Assembly (NCBI GenBank): GCA_021734065.1
Contig: JAIPJQ010000009.1
Location: 1-36,511, forward strand
Direction: 5' to 3'
Origin: Fidelibacterota bacterium
GTDB lineage: Bacteria > Fidelibacterota > UBA8477
DNA: 36,511 nucleotides
The notes below the pieces were generated by a model, which ran no database searches, was not told where the DNA came from, and saw only the letters and a program-made list of their open reading frames with translations. This document shows, one piece after another, positions 1 through 9,612 of the stretch. Position 1 is the first letter of the stretch. Each line of letters starts with the position of its first letter. A program made the position numbers and the translations under genes.

Positions 1-1170
1 ATCGGCTGGAATTTGTTCTCCGGAACGCTGGTTGATTACAATGCCTTGGTTAAAATCGTTGGTAGCTGGGTTGCCGGTCCATTTCTGGCCACACTTTTTT
101 CAATTATACTATACTTCCTCTTTCAAAAAATAACCGAAAAAGTCCACATCCATATTTTCCGTATTGATCTCTACACCCGTCTCGGACTGATTCTGGTGGG
201 CGCGTTCGGAGCTTATTCACTGGGCGCCAACAATATTGCTAATGTCATGGGCGTTTTTGTTCCGGTTTCGCCGTTTCGATCCATTGATGTTTTCGGGCTG
301 TTTGTTCTAACCGGCGTGCATCAGTTGTTTCTGCTGGGCGGACTGGCCATCGCGGTGGGCATTCTCACCTATTCTGAGCGGGTAATGGAAACCGTGGGGA
401 CACGGATTGTCAAACTGACTCCGCAAGCTGCCCTGGTGGTGGTTTTATCCCATAGTGTTGTGCTGTTTATCTTCGCTAGTCAGGGCTTGCACGACTGGAT
501 GCGCTCGGTGGGACTGCCGGGAATTCCGCTGGTTCCCATCTCCAGCAGTCAGTTGGTCATCGGTGCCGTGGTTGGCATTGGAATGGTACACGGTGGACGG
601 AATATCCACTTCGGGACCCTGGCACGGATCGGTCTGGGATGGATTTATACGCCGGTGGCGGCGGCATTGATTACCTTTTTAGCGCTATTTTTCATGCAGA
701 ATGTCTTTGACCAGCCGGTTCATCGGCAGGTGCCGTATGAATTTTCCCAGGACGTGCGCGACCGGTTGGCTCAAGTCGGGATCATGCTCCCTGAACCCGT
801 ATGGAAACATCAATACGAAAACGGGGTAGAGTGTAAAATGGCGCTGGCCCGGGAGACGTCACTCAGACCCGGTGAGATTGAAATGGTCATGGCGTATGGT
901 CGCGTGGAAATATTGACTGTAGCGGATTCCGCCAGATTCCGACACGCGGTGGAGAAAGATTTGACCCCGGAGCAGATTGCAGCGGTTCTGAGCCTGAAAG
1001 GTCAGGTATTTCGACACCGTTGGCAGGTAGGCGAGGCGCTGGCTGCCATTTCACGGGCATGGCGAGGTGAAGGGACAGAAAACACAATCAGGCAACTCAA
1101 ACAGGATTTGGATTTGGTCTGTGAGGTTCTCCATCGGCAAATGAACGCACCAGTCGGGCGGCCATCGTGA
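1..1170 (+). CDS. PiT-family inorganic phosphate transporter, C-terminal part (5' truncated by window)
   Basis: The frame is open from the first base, so the N-terminal half lies outside the window; a TTG at 13 is only an internal codon. The visible part has about six membrane segments. It carries the second PiT repeat motif (SLGANNIANVMG, compare GANDVANA), a SSSQLVIGAVVGIGMVHGG segment and the closing GWIYTPVAAAL motif, all typical of the PHO-4/PiT family, which moves phosphate by ion symport across the inner membrane. After the last helix (about residue 235 counted from the TTG) comes a soluble tail of about 150 residues that is not part of the usual family core; its end (LKQDLDLVCEVLHRQM) looks helical. 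The family call is firm. The substrate (phosphate or sulfate) and the role of the tail are inferred or unknown. Confidence 0.85.
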   Translation: MGWNLFSGTLVDYNALVKIVGSWVAGPFLATLFSIILYFLFQKITEKVHIHIFRIDLYTRLGLILVGAFGAYSLGANNIANVMGVFVPVSPFRSIDVFGLFVLTGVHQLFLLGGLAIAVGILTYSERVMETVGTRIVKLTPQAALVVVLSHSVVLFIFASQGLHDWMRSVGLPGIPLVPISSSQLVIGAVVGIGMVHGGRNIHFGTLARIGLGWIYTPVAAALITFLALFFMQNVFDQPVHRQVPYEFSQDVRDRLAQVGIMLPEPVWKHQYENGVECKMALARETSLRPGEIEMVMAYGRVEILTVADSARFRHAVEKDLTPEQIAAVLSLKGQVFRHRWQVGEALAAISRAWRGEGTENTIRQLKQDLDLVCEVLHRQMNAPVGRPS

Positions 1171-1231
1171 CAAGTAAAGCTGTACAACGGTATATCTAAG
1201 ATTTGCCGGATAAACCAGCTGACTTTTTTCT

Positions 1232-1237
1232 CACTGT
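1232..1237 (+). promoter_or_regulatory. Possible -10 element upstream of the histidine kinase gene
   Basis: A perfect TATAAT lies in the only gap between the transporter and the kinase gene. No good -35 hexamer sits at the right distance (the bases there read GATAAA), so this is a weak call. It would give a 5' leader of about 130 bases containing the inverted repeat at 1254-1311. Confidence 0.25.
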
Positions 1238-1253
1238 CCGTTATAATACACCA

Positions 1254-1311
1254 CGACCGAAGCTTGAAGATTATGATGGATTTATTTAATTGATTTGGGG
1301 AGCTTCGGTCG
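1254..1311. repeat. 11-bp perfect inverted repeat (CGACCGAAGCT / AGCTTCGGTCG)
   Basis: The arms are 1254-1264 and 1301-1311, separated by 36 AT-rich bases. The right arm overlaps a possible TTG start at 1295 and lies about 65 bases before the preferred ATG. No T-run follows, so it is not a classical terminator. An operator or a leader hairpin is possible. Confidence 0.55.
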
Positions 1312-1366
1312 TACGCCTAAACGCATCATGAAAAAGCGCGCTAACACTAGCAGTTTACAGCCTCCC

Positions 1367-1370
1367 GAGG
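1367..1370 (+). promoter_or_regulatory. Ribosome binding site (GAGG) deciding the kinase start at 1376
   Basis: GAGG is followed by 5 bases and then ATG at 1376. The upstream in-frame candidates, TTG 1295 and ATG 1328, have no comparable Shine-Dalgarno sequence. Confidence 0.5.
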
Positions 1371-1375
1371 CATCC

Positions 1376-4300
1376 ATGTTAATCGCCCGGATTGCCAGGA
1401 TATTTCTGACGGTAAAACCCTTTTCCCATGCTGTAAGTGAGGTTAATTCGCTATTACAATCATCGTTCCGATATGCTGCGTGCGAATTATTCATTCAGGC
1501 TCGAACTCGCCGCTATTTCATCCAGCCGGACTGGTGGCATCCGGAGCGGTTCAATGTCCATACTCAGAACAAAATTCCAACAAAAGTCGTATTGAAGTTC
1601 CTGCAAGGTTTGCCCGGCAACCAATTAACGATGTTTACAAAGTCCCGGGATATCGAAAAGGTTCGGGATTTACTCACCGCGGATTTGATTCCACAAAATG
1701 CGGAAACCATCCTTTTTTATCCCGCCATCGCCGATGCCACACCCAACGGGTTCATGGTGTTTTATTTCTCCCGACCGTTGAAAACAAACGAGACCGTTCA
1801 CATGCGGTCATTGGAAGCCTGCTTAGAAGTTTGTCATGCTGCGATGCAACAGATTTATACATATGGCGATGAGATCTCCGAGGAACTGTTTCGTCAGCTC
1901 TTTCAGCAAACTGCTGAACCCATGCTGATCCTGCGACGGGATACGATTATCCAGTGTAATGCGCAGGCGGCTGAAATTCTGGGGTATCCCCGTGAATTCA
2001 TTCTGGACAGTAATCCCGGGAAACTGATTCAGGATGAACGTCGTCCAGCTAAAGAAATGGAATCGGAAATTTCGGCATTATTGGATACAGCCTATGAAGA
2101 TGGGATTCAAACGATTGAGTACAATTATACCCGCCCCGATGGCAAAATCATTAATTTTCATGTGAGCTTGACCCGGATAGAAATTGACGGGGAATATCAT
2201 CTTCACGTGTTATTGAATGACATTTCAGCATTAAGACATGAGCAAAGGGAGTTGGCCCACAAGGCCGCCCATCTGGAAGTGCTACAAGCCATCAGCACGA
2301 AGCTGCTTTCAGCAACCAATCTGCTCACCGTGTACCGCTCTGTGTACGAGGTGATCAACGAAATCATTCCACTTATGGCGTTTTGGGTTACGCTCTGGAA
2401 TAAGCGTGATGATGTATTCCAGACGGTTTATCTCAATGAAAATGGCTTGGAGCCGGATATCAGCGATACCGTACCTCTGGAGCGCAATCCCAAAAGTAAA
2501 GGCCACGGACTGGCGGCCATTTCAGGTGAGCCGGTACTGATCAATGATTTTCCAAAGCACATGCAATCGGTGCGGAAGCGGGTGGAAATTGGTTCCCGCA
2601 AGATGGCGGGCTCCACATTGTACGTACCGCTTAAAAAGCAAAGTGAAGTTTCAGGTGTTGTGATTTTTCAGCACCAGGAAAAGAATGCCTTCTCTCAGCG
2701 TGATGTGGATATGTTGGATAGTGTCTGTACCCAATTAGCCACGGCCATGACCAATCTGACTCTGGTGGAGCAACTGGCATCCAATGAACAGCGCTATCGC
2801 TATTTGGTCTCTCACATGCATGATGGGTTTATGATGGTTGATAATAATAATTTCATCACCATGACCAATGACCGAATGGCCCAAATGCTGGGATTACCCC
2901 GCGCAGAAAACCTGGAAAGTGAATCCCTGTTTGATTTTGTTGATGAGATCAACCAAAAAATCATTGACGAAGCAACAGCCCGCCGCCGTAAGGGGTTATC
3001 CGAGACGTATGAATTTTCCCTGCGACACGTAAGCGGTCGACCCATTGTGGTGAGCGCCAGTGTGTCGCCCTTGTATGATGACGATGGAAAGGTGATGGGA
3101 GCATACGGGCTGTTCCGGGATATTACGCAACAGCGGATGGATGAGAAGCAGCATCAAATTATTTATGAGATTTCCCGCGCAGCAAATTTCACCGATTCTA
3201 TTGACGATCTATACGAAGAAATCTACCGCATTATCAACAGGCTCATTGACGCACGTAATTTTGTTCTGGCGCTCTATAATCGCAGAAAAGGGACCATTCG
3301 GTATCCATTTTTCCGCGATGAAAATGACGAACGTCCGGAAGGTGAATATCCGGTACGGGGACTCATCGGGTACGTAATCAAATCCAATCGTCCCTTACTG
3401 GTAAACCGTCGCGGTGTGCAGGCCATTTACCGGGCAGAAGGCGTAGAGCGGATTGGGACGCTGCCATTTTATTGGATTGGCATTCCCATGAATATTGAGG
3501 ACAAGGTAATCGGTGTGCTGGTGGTGCAGACCTACGACAAAAAGGTAATCTACACCGAGCAGCATCGGGATGTCCTCTCTATCATCGCCGGTGAAATTGC
3601 CCGTGTGATCGAACGCCGGCGTGCCCGTCGGGCGATTGAGGCTTCGGAAACCCGATACCGGCAGATCGTAGATAATGCCTTTGAGCCCATTGTCACCCTG
3701 AACGCCCAAAACGTGGTGGTCATCTGGAACCAGGCTGCCATGCGGGTCTTTGGCTATTCGGCCAAAGAGGTGGAGGGGCAAAGCCTGGCTCCCATTTTTG
3801 GCGATACCAGAATGGAAAAAATTGAGGCGGTACTGCAAAAAATCGCTGCTGGTGAACTTGCCCAGGGCGGTCAAGTGTTGGAGCTGATTGGAAAACACAA
3901 AGATGGCAGCGCCATTGAGGTCGGATTATCCATATCCATGCTGACAACAGATCAGGGGCTTCAGGCTACCGTGATCATGCGGGATATCACCCTCCAGAAG
4001 AAAGCCGACCGGGAATTACAGGAAGCGCATGCCATGAAAGAGATGATGCTGGACATCATCAGCCATGACCTGAAAAATCCCGCCGCCACCATCAGCGGAA
4101 TGTCTGAATTGATCGCCAGGGAAATGCCCAATGAGGAGCCGATTCAGGTCATTCGCATGGCCAGTGACAGCCTGTTGGAGGTAATCGCTTCTGCCGGCTC
4201 ACTGGCGCAACTGATGACGGAGGGGAGTCTTGATTCTCAGGATGTGAACCTGACGGAGATCATAGAAAGCGTGGCGGCGAGTTTTTCTGTTCCTCTGCGC

Positions 4301-4678
4301 GCTGCCGGCATGACATTGGAATTAAAGCTGAAAAAACCGGTGCGGGTGAAGGCTAATCCCATCATTTCAGAAGTTTTTAATAATTACATCAGCAATGCCA
4401 TTAAATATTCCGCCGGGGGGAAACGGATCGTCATTACCGCCGAATCCAATAAAGATCAGGTGACCATCGCCGTGAAAGATTTTGGCAAAACGATCCCGGA
4501 GTTCGAGCGGGAGCGCATTTTTCAGCGGAATGTCCAGCTGGGGAATAAGAAGAAGCGGGGACGCGGTCTTGGTCTGGCAATTGTAAAACGAATCGCAGAT
4601 GCCCATAACGCCTCAGTCGGAGTGCAGCCCAATGAGCCCACCGGAAATCGGTTTTATATCACCCTGCCGGCAAACTAA
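1376..4678 (+). CDS. Multi-sensor histidine kinase, alternating GAF and PAS domains
   Basis: Residue order from ATG 1376: GAF-like (about 1-155), PAS (165-290), GAF (300-455), PAS (468-590), GAF (595-750), PAS (755-885), HisKA, then HATPase. The phosphoacceptor is the His of ISHDLKNP (about residue 897). The N box is NNYISNAIKYS (about 1002), the G1-type box is VKDFGKTIPEFERERIF, and the G2 box is GRGLGLAIVKRI (about 1062). No membrane segment or signal peptide is seen, so it should sense a cytoplasmic cue such as a small ligand or redox state. It has no receiver domain and no adjacent response regulator in the same operon; nearby candidates for partners are the Hpt and receiver proteins at 17.2-20 kb. 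The gene stands alone between the transporter and the phosphoesterase. The start was chosen for its Shine-Dalgarno; the longer TTG 1295 form adds 27 residues. Kinase activity is well supported; the signal is unknown. Confidence 0.9.
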   Translation: MLIARIARIFLTVKPFSHAVSEVNSLLQSSFRYAACELFIQARTRRYFIQPDWWHPERFNVHTQNKIPTKVVLKFLQGLPGNQLTMFTKSRDIEKVRDLLTADLIPQNAETILFYPAIADATPNGFMVFYFSRPLKTNETVHMRSLEACLEVCHAAMQQIYTYGDEISEELFRQLFQQTAEPMLILRRDTIIQCNAQAAEILGYPREFILDSNPGKLIQDERRPAKEMESEISALLDTAYEDGIQTIEYNYTRPDGKIINFHVSLTRIEIDGEYHLHVLLNDISALRHEQRELAHKAAHLEVLQAISTKLLSATNLLTVYRSVYEVINEIIPLMAFWVTLWNKRDDVFQTVYLNENGLEPDISDTVPLERNPKSKGHGLAAISGEPVLINDFPKHMQSVRKRVEIGSRKMAGSTLYVPLKKQSEVSGVVIFQHQEKNAFSQRDVDMLDSVCTQLATAMTNLTLVEQLASNEQRYRYLVSHMHDGFMMVDNNNFITMTNDRMAQMLGLPRAENLESESLFDFVDEINQKIIDEATARRRKGLSETYEFSLRHVSGRPIVVSASVSPLYDDDGKVMGAYGLFRDITQQRMDEKQHQIIYEISRAANFTDSIDDLYEEIYRIINRLIDARNFVLALYNRRKGTIRYPFFRDENDERPEGEYPVRGLIGYVIKSNRPLLVNRRGVQAIYRAEGVERIGTLPFYWIGIPMNIEDKVIGVLVVQTYDKKVIYTEQHRDVLSIIAGEIARVIERRRARRAIEASETRYRQIVDNAFEPIVTLNAQNVVVIWNQAAMRVFGYSAKEVEGQSLAPIFGDTRMEKIEAVLQKIAAGELAQGGQVLELIGKHKDGSAIEVGLSISMLTTDQGLQATVIMRDITLQKKADRELQEAHAMKEMMLDIISHDLKNPAATISGMSELIAREMPNEEPIQVIRMASDSLLEVIASAGSLAQLMTEGSLDSQDVNLTEIIESVAASFSVPLRAAGMTLELKLKKPVRVKANPIISEVFNNYISNAIKYSAGGKRIVITAESNKDQVTIAVKDFGKTIPEFERERIFQRNVQLGNKKKRGRGLGLAIVKRIADAHNASVGVQPNEPTGNRFYITLPAN

Positions 4679-4695
4679 TCATCCTAACAATTTTT

Positions 4696-4751
4696 AATCC
4701 CCATGGCTTCCTTAATGGCGAAGGGAATTTGTTAATCTCAGGGGATTTTTT
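4696..4751 (+). terminator. Probable Rho-independent terminator after the kinase gene
   Basis: AATCCCC (4696-4702) pairs with GGGGATT (4741-4747), followed by a run of T to 4751. Between the arms a second imperfect stem can form (TTCCTT at 4708-4713 with AAGGGA at 4721-4726). The position, just after the kinase stop and before the next gene, fits. Confidence 0.5.
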
Positions 4752-4777
4752 CCTGTGCGATAGCACTGGAATGAAAT

Positions 4778-5971
4778 ATGCCTGAAATGAAGGAGAATGT
4801 GACAGAGCGTCGTAACCGGAGATTTGTAATGCCCATCTTCATTTTTACCGTACTCCTCATCTATGCCGCGGTAAATGGCTACATCCTCATGCATGTCCGT
4901 AGTGAATTACTTCGCTTTGGGTGGCCTGCACAGGCCATAGCGTGGGGAATTGTGTTTTTAATGCTGGCCTATCCATTCGGGCGAATCCTGGAAGCCTGGG
5001 TGAAGTGTCAACCCTCATCAATTCTCATCTATCTCGGCGCTTATTACCTGGGATTGATGGTTTTTCTGCTCGTGGGCTTTTTAGCCGGCGATCTGGTACG
5101 GCTTATCAGTTTATTAGCGCCGAAAACGCTCATGTCGCATGACTGGTTGGGATTCATCAGCCAGTACTGGCGCACCGGAATTCTCATAATAGCGGTGATC
5201 GGTGTGATCTTCGGACACGTGAATGCCCGGAAAATTCGCATCCGGACCGTTGACATTCCCATTCAGAAAACGGTACCCGAAATGAAATCGCTTAATGTGG
5301 TCATGGTTTCCGATATTCACATGGGAACCATCATCGATACGGCCAGATTGTCAAGTATTGTGGAAACCGTTAATATATTGAACCCGGATATGATTCTCCT
5401 GGTGGGTGATATTGTGGACGAAGATGTGGACAAGCTGGTGGAGCAGGATATGACACCGGTTTTGCAGAGGTTGAAGACAAGGTTTGGCAGTTTTGCTGTG
5501 ACCGGAAACCACGAATTCATCAGTGGCAATCCCCAAATGGCGGTGCGTTACCTGGAAGAGGCGGACATTAAAGTTCTGGAAGATGATGTGGTTTTGGTGG
5601 ATCAAAAAATTTATATCGTCGGTCGAACCGATCGTTCCGGCGAACGCTTTACCGGTGTGGCACGGCACCCATTGGCCAAACTTATTCAGCCACTGGATAA
5701 AGCCCGTCCCATTATTCTCATGGACCATCAGCCATTCGGGCTGGAGGAAGCGGAGATGCAGGGCGTGGATTTACAGGTTTCAGGGCATACGCACCACGGC
5801 CAGATCTGGCCATTCAATTACATCACCAATCGGGTTTATGAGAAAAGCTGGGGTTATCTGAAAAAGGGTGCTACCCACTACTATGTATCATCCGGAGTAG
5901 GCACCTGGGGTCCACCGATTCGAACGGGGAGTGTCCCGGAAGTGGTTCAGCTAAAATTGCATTTCAACTGA
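4778..5971 (+). CDS. Membrane-anchored metallophosphoesterase (YkuE/YaeI-like)
   Basis: The N-terminal third (about residues 15-150) has four hydrophobic helices. The catalytic calcineurin-like domain follows with all metal-binding motifs: SDIHMG (D179, H181), GDIVDE (D211), GNHE (N244, H245), DHQPF, and GHTHHGQ (336-342). This family cleaves phosphoesters with two metal ions; close relatives act on lipids such as UDP-diacylglucosamine at the membrane face. The start ATG 4778 has only a weak Shine-Dalgarno. An in-frame ATG at 4829 has GGAG seven bases upstream (4818-4821) and would begin right at the first membrane helix (MPIFIFTVLLIY), so it is a real alternative. The gene converges with the protease gene and ends 29 bases from it. 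Enzyme class is firm; substrate is not known. Confidence 0.88.
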   Translation: MPEMKENVTERRNRRFVMPIFIFTVLLIYAAVNGYILMHVRSELLRFGWPAQAIAWGIVFLMLAYPFGRILEAWVKCQPSSILIYLGAYYLGLMVFLLVGFLAGDLVRLISLLAPKTLMSHDWLGFISQYWRTGILIIAVIGVIFGHVNARKIRIRTVDIPIQKTVPEMKSLNVVMVSDIHMGTIIDTARLSSIVETVNILNPDMILLVGDIVDEDVDKLVEQDMTPVLQRLKTRFGSFAVTGNHEFISGNPQMAVRYLEEADIKVLEDDVVLVDQKIYIVGRTDRSGERFTGVARHPLAKLIQPLDKARPIILMDHQPFGLEEAEMQGVDLQVSGHTHHGQIWPFNYITNRVYEKSWGYLKKGATHYYVSSGVGTWGPPIRTGSVPEVVQLKLHFN

Positions 5972-6000
5972 CCAGCATAAATCGAAGGAATACTATCTGC

Positions 6001-7218
6001 TCAGCGGATGAGACGCTGCATTTCCTGGAACCGGTGTCCATGCATCATCAGGTCATTCGGCCAGCGCTGATCATCAAGAAAGTGTTCGATCCGGTCGACA
6101 CGGAGCAGATTCTGGCTTTTGGTGTAGTGTTCGTTGTTGGAAAGGTTTGGTCCGCTGTTCAAACGATTCAGAAAGGTGAGCATTGCCTGGGGGTCGTAAC
6201 CGGCCCGGGCGGCATAGCGTAATCCCATTTCGTCAGCCTCTTCTTCATATCCCTTCAGGCGACCGCTGAAAATGGTTTCATAGCTCTCCAATGCCATATC
6301 ATCAAGATCCTGTGAAACCGCCGCCACACTGGGATTGGCGGAAGCATCCATACCCATAAAGACATTATCCGCCATGATCATTTCCTTGCGCTCTTCCATC
6401 TCCTTCATCCCGTGCTTCCGGGTTACATGGGCGATCTCATGTCCAAGGAAGACAGCCAGTTCAGCTTCCGTCTGCATGTTTTGGATGGCACCACGGGTGA
6501 CGAACACAATTCCACCGGGGCAGGCATAGGCATTCACTGCATCCAAATCCAGAATGAAAAACTTAAACCCCACATCGTACGCATCGCTGGCTGCCACCAC
6601 CAGTTGACCCACCTTATTCACATAATCCTGAACCGGCCGGTTACGATAGAGTCCCTGACCGGCGATTCTAGCAGCGATACCTTGTCCCATTCCCTCTTCA
6701 GCGAAGGTGAATTCCGGTACTTTTTTGATCTTGGGTAACTTTACTTTTCTCTGGATACGCCGCAGATTGATGTCAGCGTAAGTTGCATTCCGAAAGGTGT
6801 AATAATCCCGCGCATCCAGGTGGTACTGGTACAGCTCGGTGAGAAATTTGGGATCACCTTCTAGTCGTTTAGCATATTTTTCAGCAAATCCCTTTACTGC
6901 AGCGGAGACCCCCGATTGGGCGATCTCCGTGGTGGTCTGCTGTTGTCCCATCTGGGCGAAAATGTCCTTTTCAGGGGCTTTCCCCTCAGTCACCCGCCGG
7001 GAAACATATCCGGTAAGATTGCCGGTACGGACTTTCAGCCAGCTTTCGTCCGTCGTTTCCAGAATTTCAATCTCCGTGCCCGCTGCAAGCTCTGCTTTTA
7101 CGGGGAACCAGGCACCTGGTCCTTCCCGCAGTTCAGCCCGCTTCCGCTTCACCGTATCGGTCTGGGCGGCGATTAAAAACACGGCTACCAAGCCAAGGAT
7201 GAAACCTTTTTTCAACAT
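6001..7218 (-). CDS. Periplasmic M48-family metalloprotease with N-terminal SH3 domain
   Basis: A signal peptide (about residues 1-19, MLKKGFILGLVAVFLIAAQ) is followed by a bacterial SH3 domain (about 20-80; REGPGAWFPV through GYVSRRV), a linker, and an M48 peptidase domain. The zinc motif HEIAH is at residues 260-264 and the distal ExEAD motif at 325-329, so the active site looks intact. Family members such as LoiP and BepA degrade misfolded outer-membrane or periplasmic proteins. The SH3 domain suggests binding to peptidoglycan or to a partner. Translation starts at ATG 7218 with AGGAG (7225-7229) six bases away. It is preceded on the same strand by the cyclase gene with a 114-base gap, so its own promoter is likely. 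The call is strong for the fold; the target proteins are unknown. Confidence 0.9.
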   Translation of the reverse strand: MLKKGFILGLVAVFLIAAQTDTVKRKRAELREGPGAWFPVKAELAAGTEIEILETTDESWLKVRTGNLTGYVSRRVTEGKAPEKDIFAQMGQQQTTTEIAQSGVSAAVKGFAEKYAKRLEGDPKFLTELYQYHLDARDYYTFRNATYADINLRRIQRKVKLPKIKKVPEFTFAEEGMGQGIAARIAGQGLYRNRPVQDYVNKVGQLVVAASDAYDVGFKFFILDLDAVNAYACPGGIVFVTRGAIQNMQTEAELAVFLGHEIAHVTRKHGMKEMEERKEMIMADNVFMGMDASANPSVAAVSQDLDDMALESYETIFSGRLKGYEEEADEMGLRYAARAGYDPQAMLTFLNRLNSGPNLSNNEHYTKSQNLLRVDRIEHFLDDQRWPNDLMMHGHRFQEMQRLIR

Positions 7219-7306
7219 GCTATGCTCCTGCGCTCACATGGTTTCTATGTTTAGAGAACCTTTTTTCCTGAACTTGCAAGTATAATGCATTCCCATTTCA
7301 CTTGAC

Positions 7307-7320
7307 GTGTGTTTTCACAC
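7307..7320. repeat. Small perfect hairpin GTGTG-TTTT-CACAC between cyclase and protease genes
   Basis: Five-base arms with a four-base loop lie just after the cyclase stop. No T-run follows on the minus strand, so it is a weak terminator at best. It could be a transcription-factor half-site pair. The TGTG/CACA spacing (4) does not match the CRP consensus (8). Confidence 0.3.
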
Positions 7321-7332
7321 AAAATTTTGTAT

Positions 7333-9612
7333 TTATTTCCCTGACAACACCCATACCCCATCCCAATCTCCACCGGGCGGATTGGCTTCCCAATGGGGAA
7401 TGCGCTCCTCCAGATAAACCTTGCTGGGATTGGTGGGGCGTCCCTCAAACAATCGTTCCAGCGTTTCTGTCTGCTGAAAAATTTCCCGGGCGCCATTCCA
7501 GTTCTGCTGCTTTACCAGTTCCAATGCCCGGGGCCAGTGTTCCAATAACTCTCGGTCTGCGTCGGTGAGATCCCGTGTATAATCCAAAATCTCGAATGTT
7601 GTGAGGGCTTCCTGCTTTCCAAAAACCCGGGTCGTTCCCAATTCCCGCAGGGCAAAATCATTTCCCAGCAGGGCAGCAGTGTGATGACTGATTTGGGTGT
7701 AAACGCCATACACCTTGGCCGATGATTCCAGGCGGGCGGCGGTGTTCACCGTATCACCCATCATGGTATAATTCATCCGGGTTTTACTGCCCATATTCCC
7801 GGTAACTATTTCACCGGAACTAAGTCCAATGCGCATCCGCATTTGATGCACCACCTCCGGCCAGCGGTCGCCCTCATTACGCCATTTTTCCCGCAAATCA
7901 CCCAACCGATGTTGCATGCGGATGGCCGCGTGGGCCGCCCGTTCAGCGTGATCCGGCAGATGAACCGGCGCGCCAAAGAACGCGATGATGGCATCCCCCT
8001 CATACTTGTCCAGCGTACCCCGCTCTTCCAATAAAATATTGGTCATATCGGTGAGATATTCGTTCAACAGCGCGACCAGATCCTGGGGTGACAGAAGTTC
8101 GGAGAATGATGAGAATCGTTGAATGTCTGTAAAAAATGGCGTTCCGGTCGTCGATTCACCACCCAGTTGAGGCTCTTGGTGATTGGCGTACATAATGTCA
8201 ATGAGATCGGGCGAGATATAGGTGCTGAAAGCTTTCTTCAGAAAAAGCTTGTCCTTCTGCTCATTAAAAAAGATAAAGCCATACGCGAAGAGGAAGCCGG
8301 TGAGCGGCATGGTGATATTCACCAGAATGCGTTCCACACCCCATAGATAAATGGCGATGCCCACAATGTATAACAACACCAGACCAAGTCCCGGATAACT
8401 GTAGCGTGGCGGGAACCGACTGAATACCCAAAACGCCAAAAGTGTCACCAGAATCGTATTGAGGACGTTCAGGTAATCGGGAACTGTGGTGATAAAATCC
8501 TGCTGGCGGAAATTGCTGAGTATCGTCGCCCAGATTTCCATTCCGGGATAATCACCCAGAGTCGCAAAGGGAGTGGGTTTCAGGTCTTTCAATCCCGAGG
8601 CTTCCGCTCCCACGATCACCGTTTTCCCTTTGAAAAATCCGGGCGGCAGACTGGGCTCGCCACCGTACTCGCGGGCAGAAGCAGACTGGATGACTGAACT
8701 GAAAGTCACATAGCGGAAAACGCCGTCACTTCCACCGGGGCCATACCAGTTAACCAGGTAGCGTCCCTGTGCATCCATTGGAATGGCGTGGGTACCAACC
8801 TGAAGGGCTCCGGAGACCGCTTTTACGATCGCGCCCGGTTGTTCGCTGAGCCAGCCGCTCAATGCCAGAATGGGCAACGTATGAGTCCCCAGACGGTAGG
8901 CCAGTGGCACCCGCCGGAAGACACCGTCCGGGTCGGTGAGAATATTGGTAATTCCAACCGCCCGGGTTTTATGGCGCAGCGTATCGATAGGGGCTTTAAT
9001 GCCCCTGAATCTGGGGAAATCCGGCGTGGCACCCGATTTTAATTTCAATGCGAATTTCCCAATGTCCTTAGGAACTGTACGGTAGCGGCTTTCGCGAAAT
9101 TGTGGATTGACGGTGGCCGAATCCAGCGTCAGTTCCGCCCCCAGGATGACCCGCCCGTTCTCTGCAATGGCTTTTGAAAAAGCGCCGTCCGTCTGTTCTG
9201 CCTCTGTTGCCGCATAATCACCATCCGGCTGGTAAAAAAGCATATCGAACAGTACCGGACCTGCACCGTCTGCTTTAAGATACCGGGTGATGTGGGCGTA
9301 AAATGACCGGGGCCAGGGGTAGCTGACACCATTGGCGGCAAAAAAATCAAGACTGTTATTATCAATCGCCACCATGACGATGGAGGTGTCGGCCCGATCC
9401 GGGATTTGAAATCGGGTAAAGCGCATATCCACGGTTTTGGCTTCAATCGTTTGGATCAGGGGGATTTGGTTGATCCAGAACGCCAGAAAACCGCCCAGTA
9501 CCCCGAATAGCAGGCCCACATACCAGGTTTTATAGGTACCTGTTATGCGCCGCCTGAAAAGGGCTGTCCAGAAATGTTTGGGTTTTGATTGATTTTGTTT
9601 AACACCGGCCAT
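7333..9612 (-). CDS. CHASE2-domain class III adenylate cyclase
   Basis: Layout: a short cytoplasmic N-terminus, one helix (about residues 30-50), a large periplasmic CHASE2 sensor (55-375), three membrane helices (385-455), then a class III nucleotidyl cyclase domain (about 485-690). Metal-binding motifs are present: FTDIQRF (D about 495) and KYEGDAIIAFFG (about 536-547). GDTVNTAARLE (about 619) carries the Asp and the Asn/Arg pair. The Lys in KYEGD and the Asp in GDTVN are the ATP-type specificity residues, so cAMP rather than cGMP is expected. After the cyclase domain comes a helical tail of about 70 residues. It starts at ATG 9612; a GAGGGA sits rather far upstream. It is divergent from the TetR gene. 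The periplasmic signal is unknown. Confidence 0.9.
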   Translation of the reverse strand: MAGVKQNQSKPKHFWTALFRRRITGTYKTWYVGLLFGVLGGFLAFWINQIPLIQTIEAKTVDMRFTRFQIPDRADTSIVMVAIDNNSLDFFAANGVSYPWPRSFYAHITRYLKADGAGPVLFDMLFYQPDGDYAATEAEQTDGAFSKAIAENGRVILGAELTLDSATVNPQFRESRYRTVPKDIGKFALKLKSGATPDFPRFRGIKAPIDTLRHKTRAVGITNILTDPDGVFRRVPLAYRLGTHTLPILALSGWLSEQPGAIVKAVSGALQVGTHAIPMDAQGRYLVNWYGPGGSDGVFRYVTFSSVIQSASAREYGGEPSLPPGFFKGKTVIVGAEASGLKDLKPTPFATLGDYPGMEIWATILSNFRQQDFITTVPDYLNVLNTILVTLLAFWVFSRFPPRYSYPGLGLVLLYIVGIAIYLWGVERILVNITMPLTGFLFAYGFIFFNEQKDKLFLKKAFSTYISPDLIDIMYANHQEPQLGGESTTGTPFFTDIQRFSSFSELLSPQDLVALLNEYLTDMTNILLEERGTLDKYEGDAIIAFFGAPVHLPDHAERAAHAAIRMQHRLGDLREKWRNEGDRWPEVVHQMRMRIGLSSGEIVTGNMGSKTRMNYTMMGDTVNTAARLESSAKVYGVYTQISHHTAALLGNDFALRELGTTRVFGKQEALTTFEILDYTRDLTDADRELLEHWPRALELVKQQNWNGAREIFQQTETLERLFEGRPTNPSKVYLEERIPHWEANPPGGDWDGVWVLSGK

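Noticed and set aside
7307..7320. CRP-like site near the adenylate cyclase gene
   Set aside because: TGTG and CACA are separated by four bases, not the eight of the CRP consensus.
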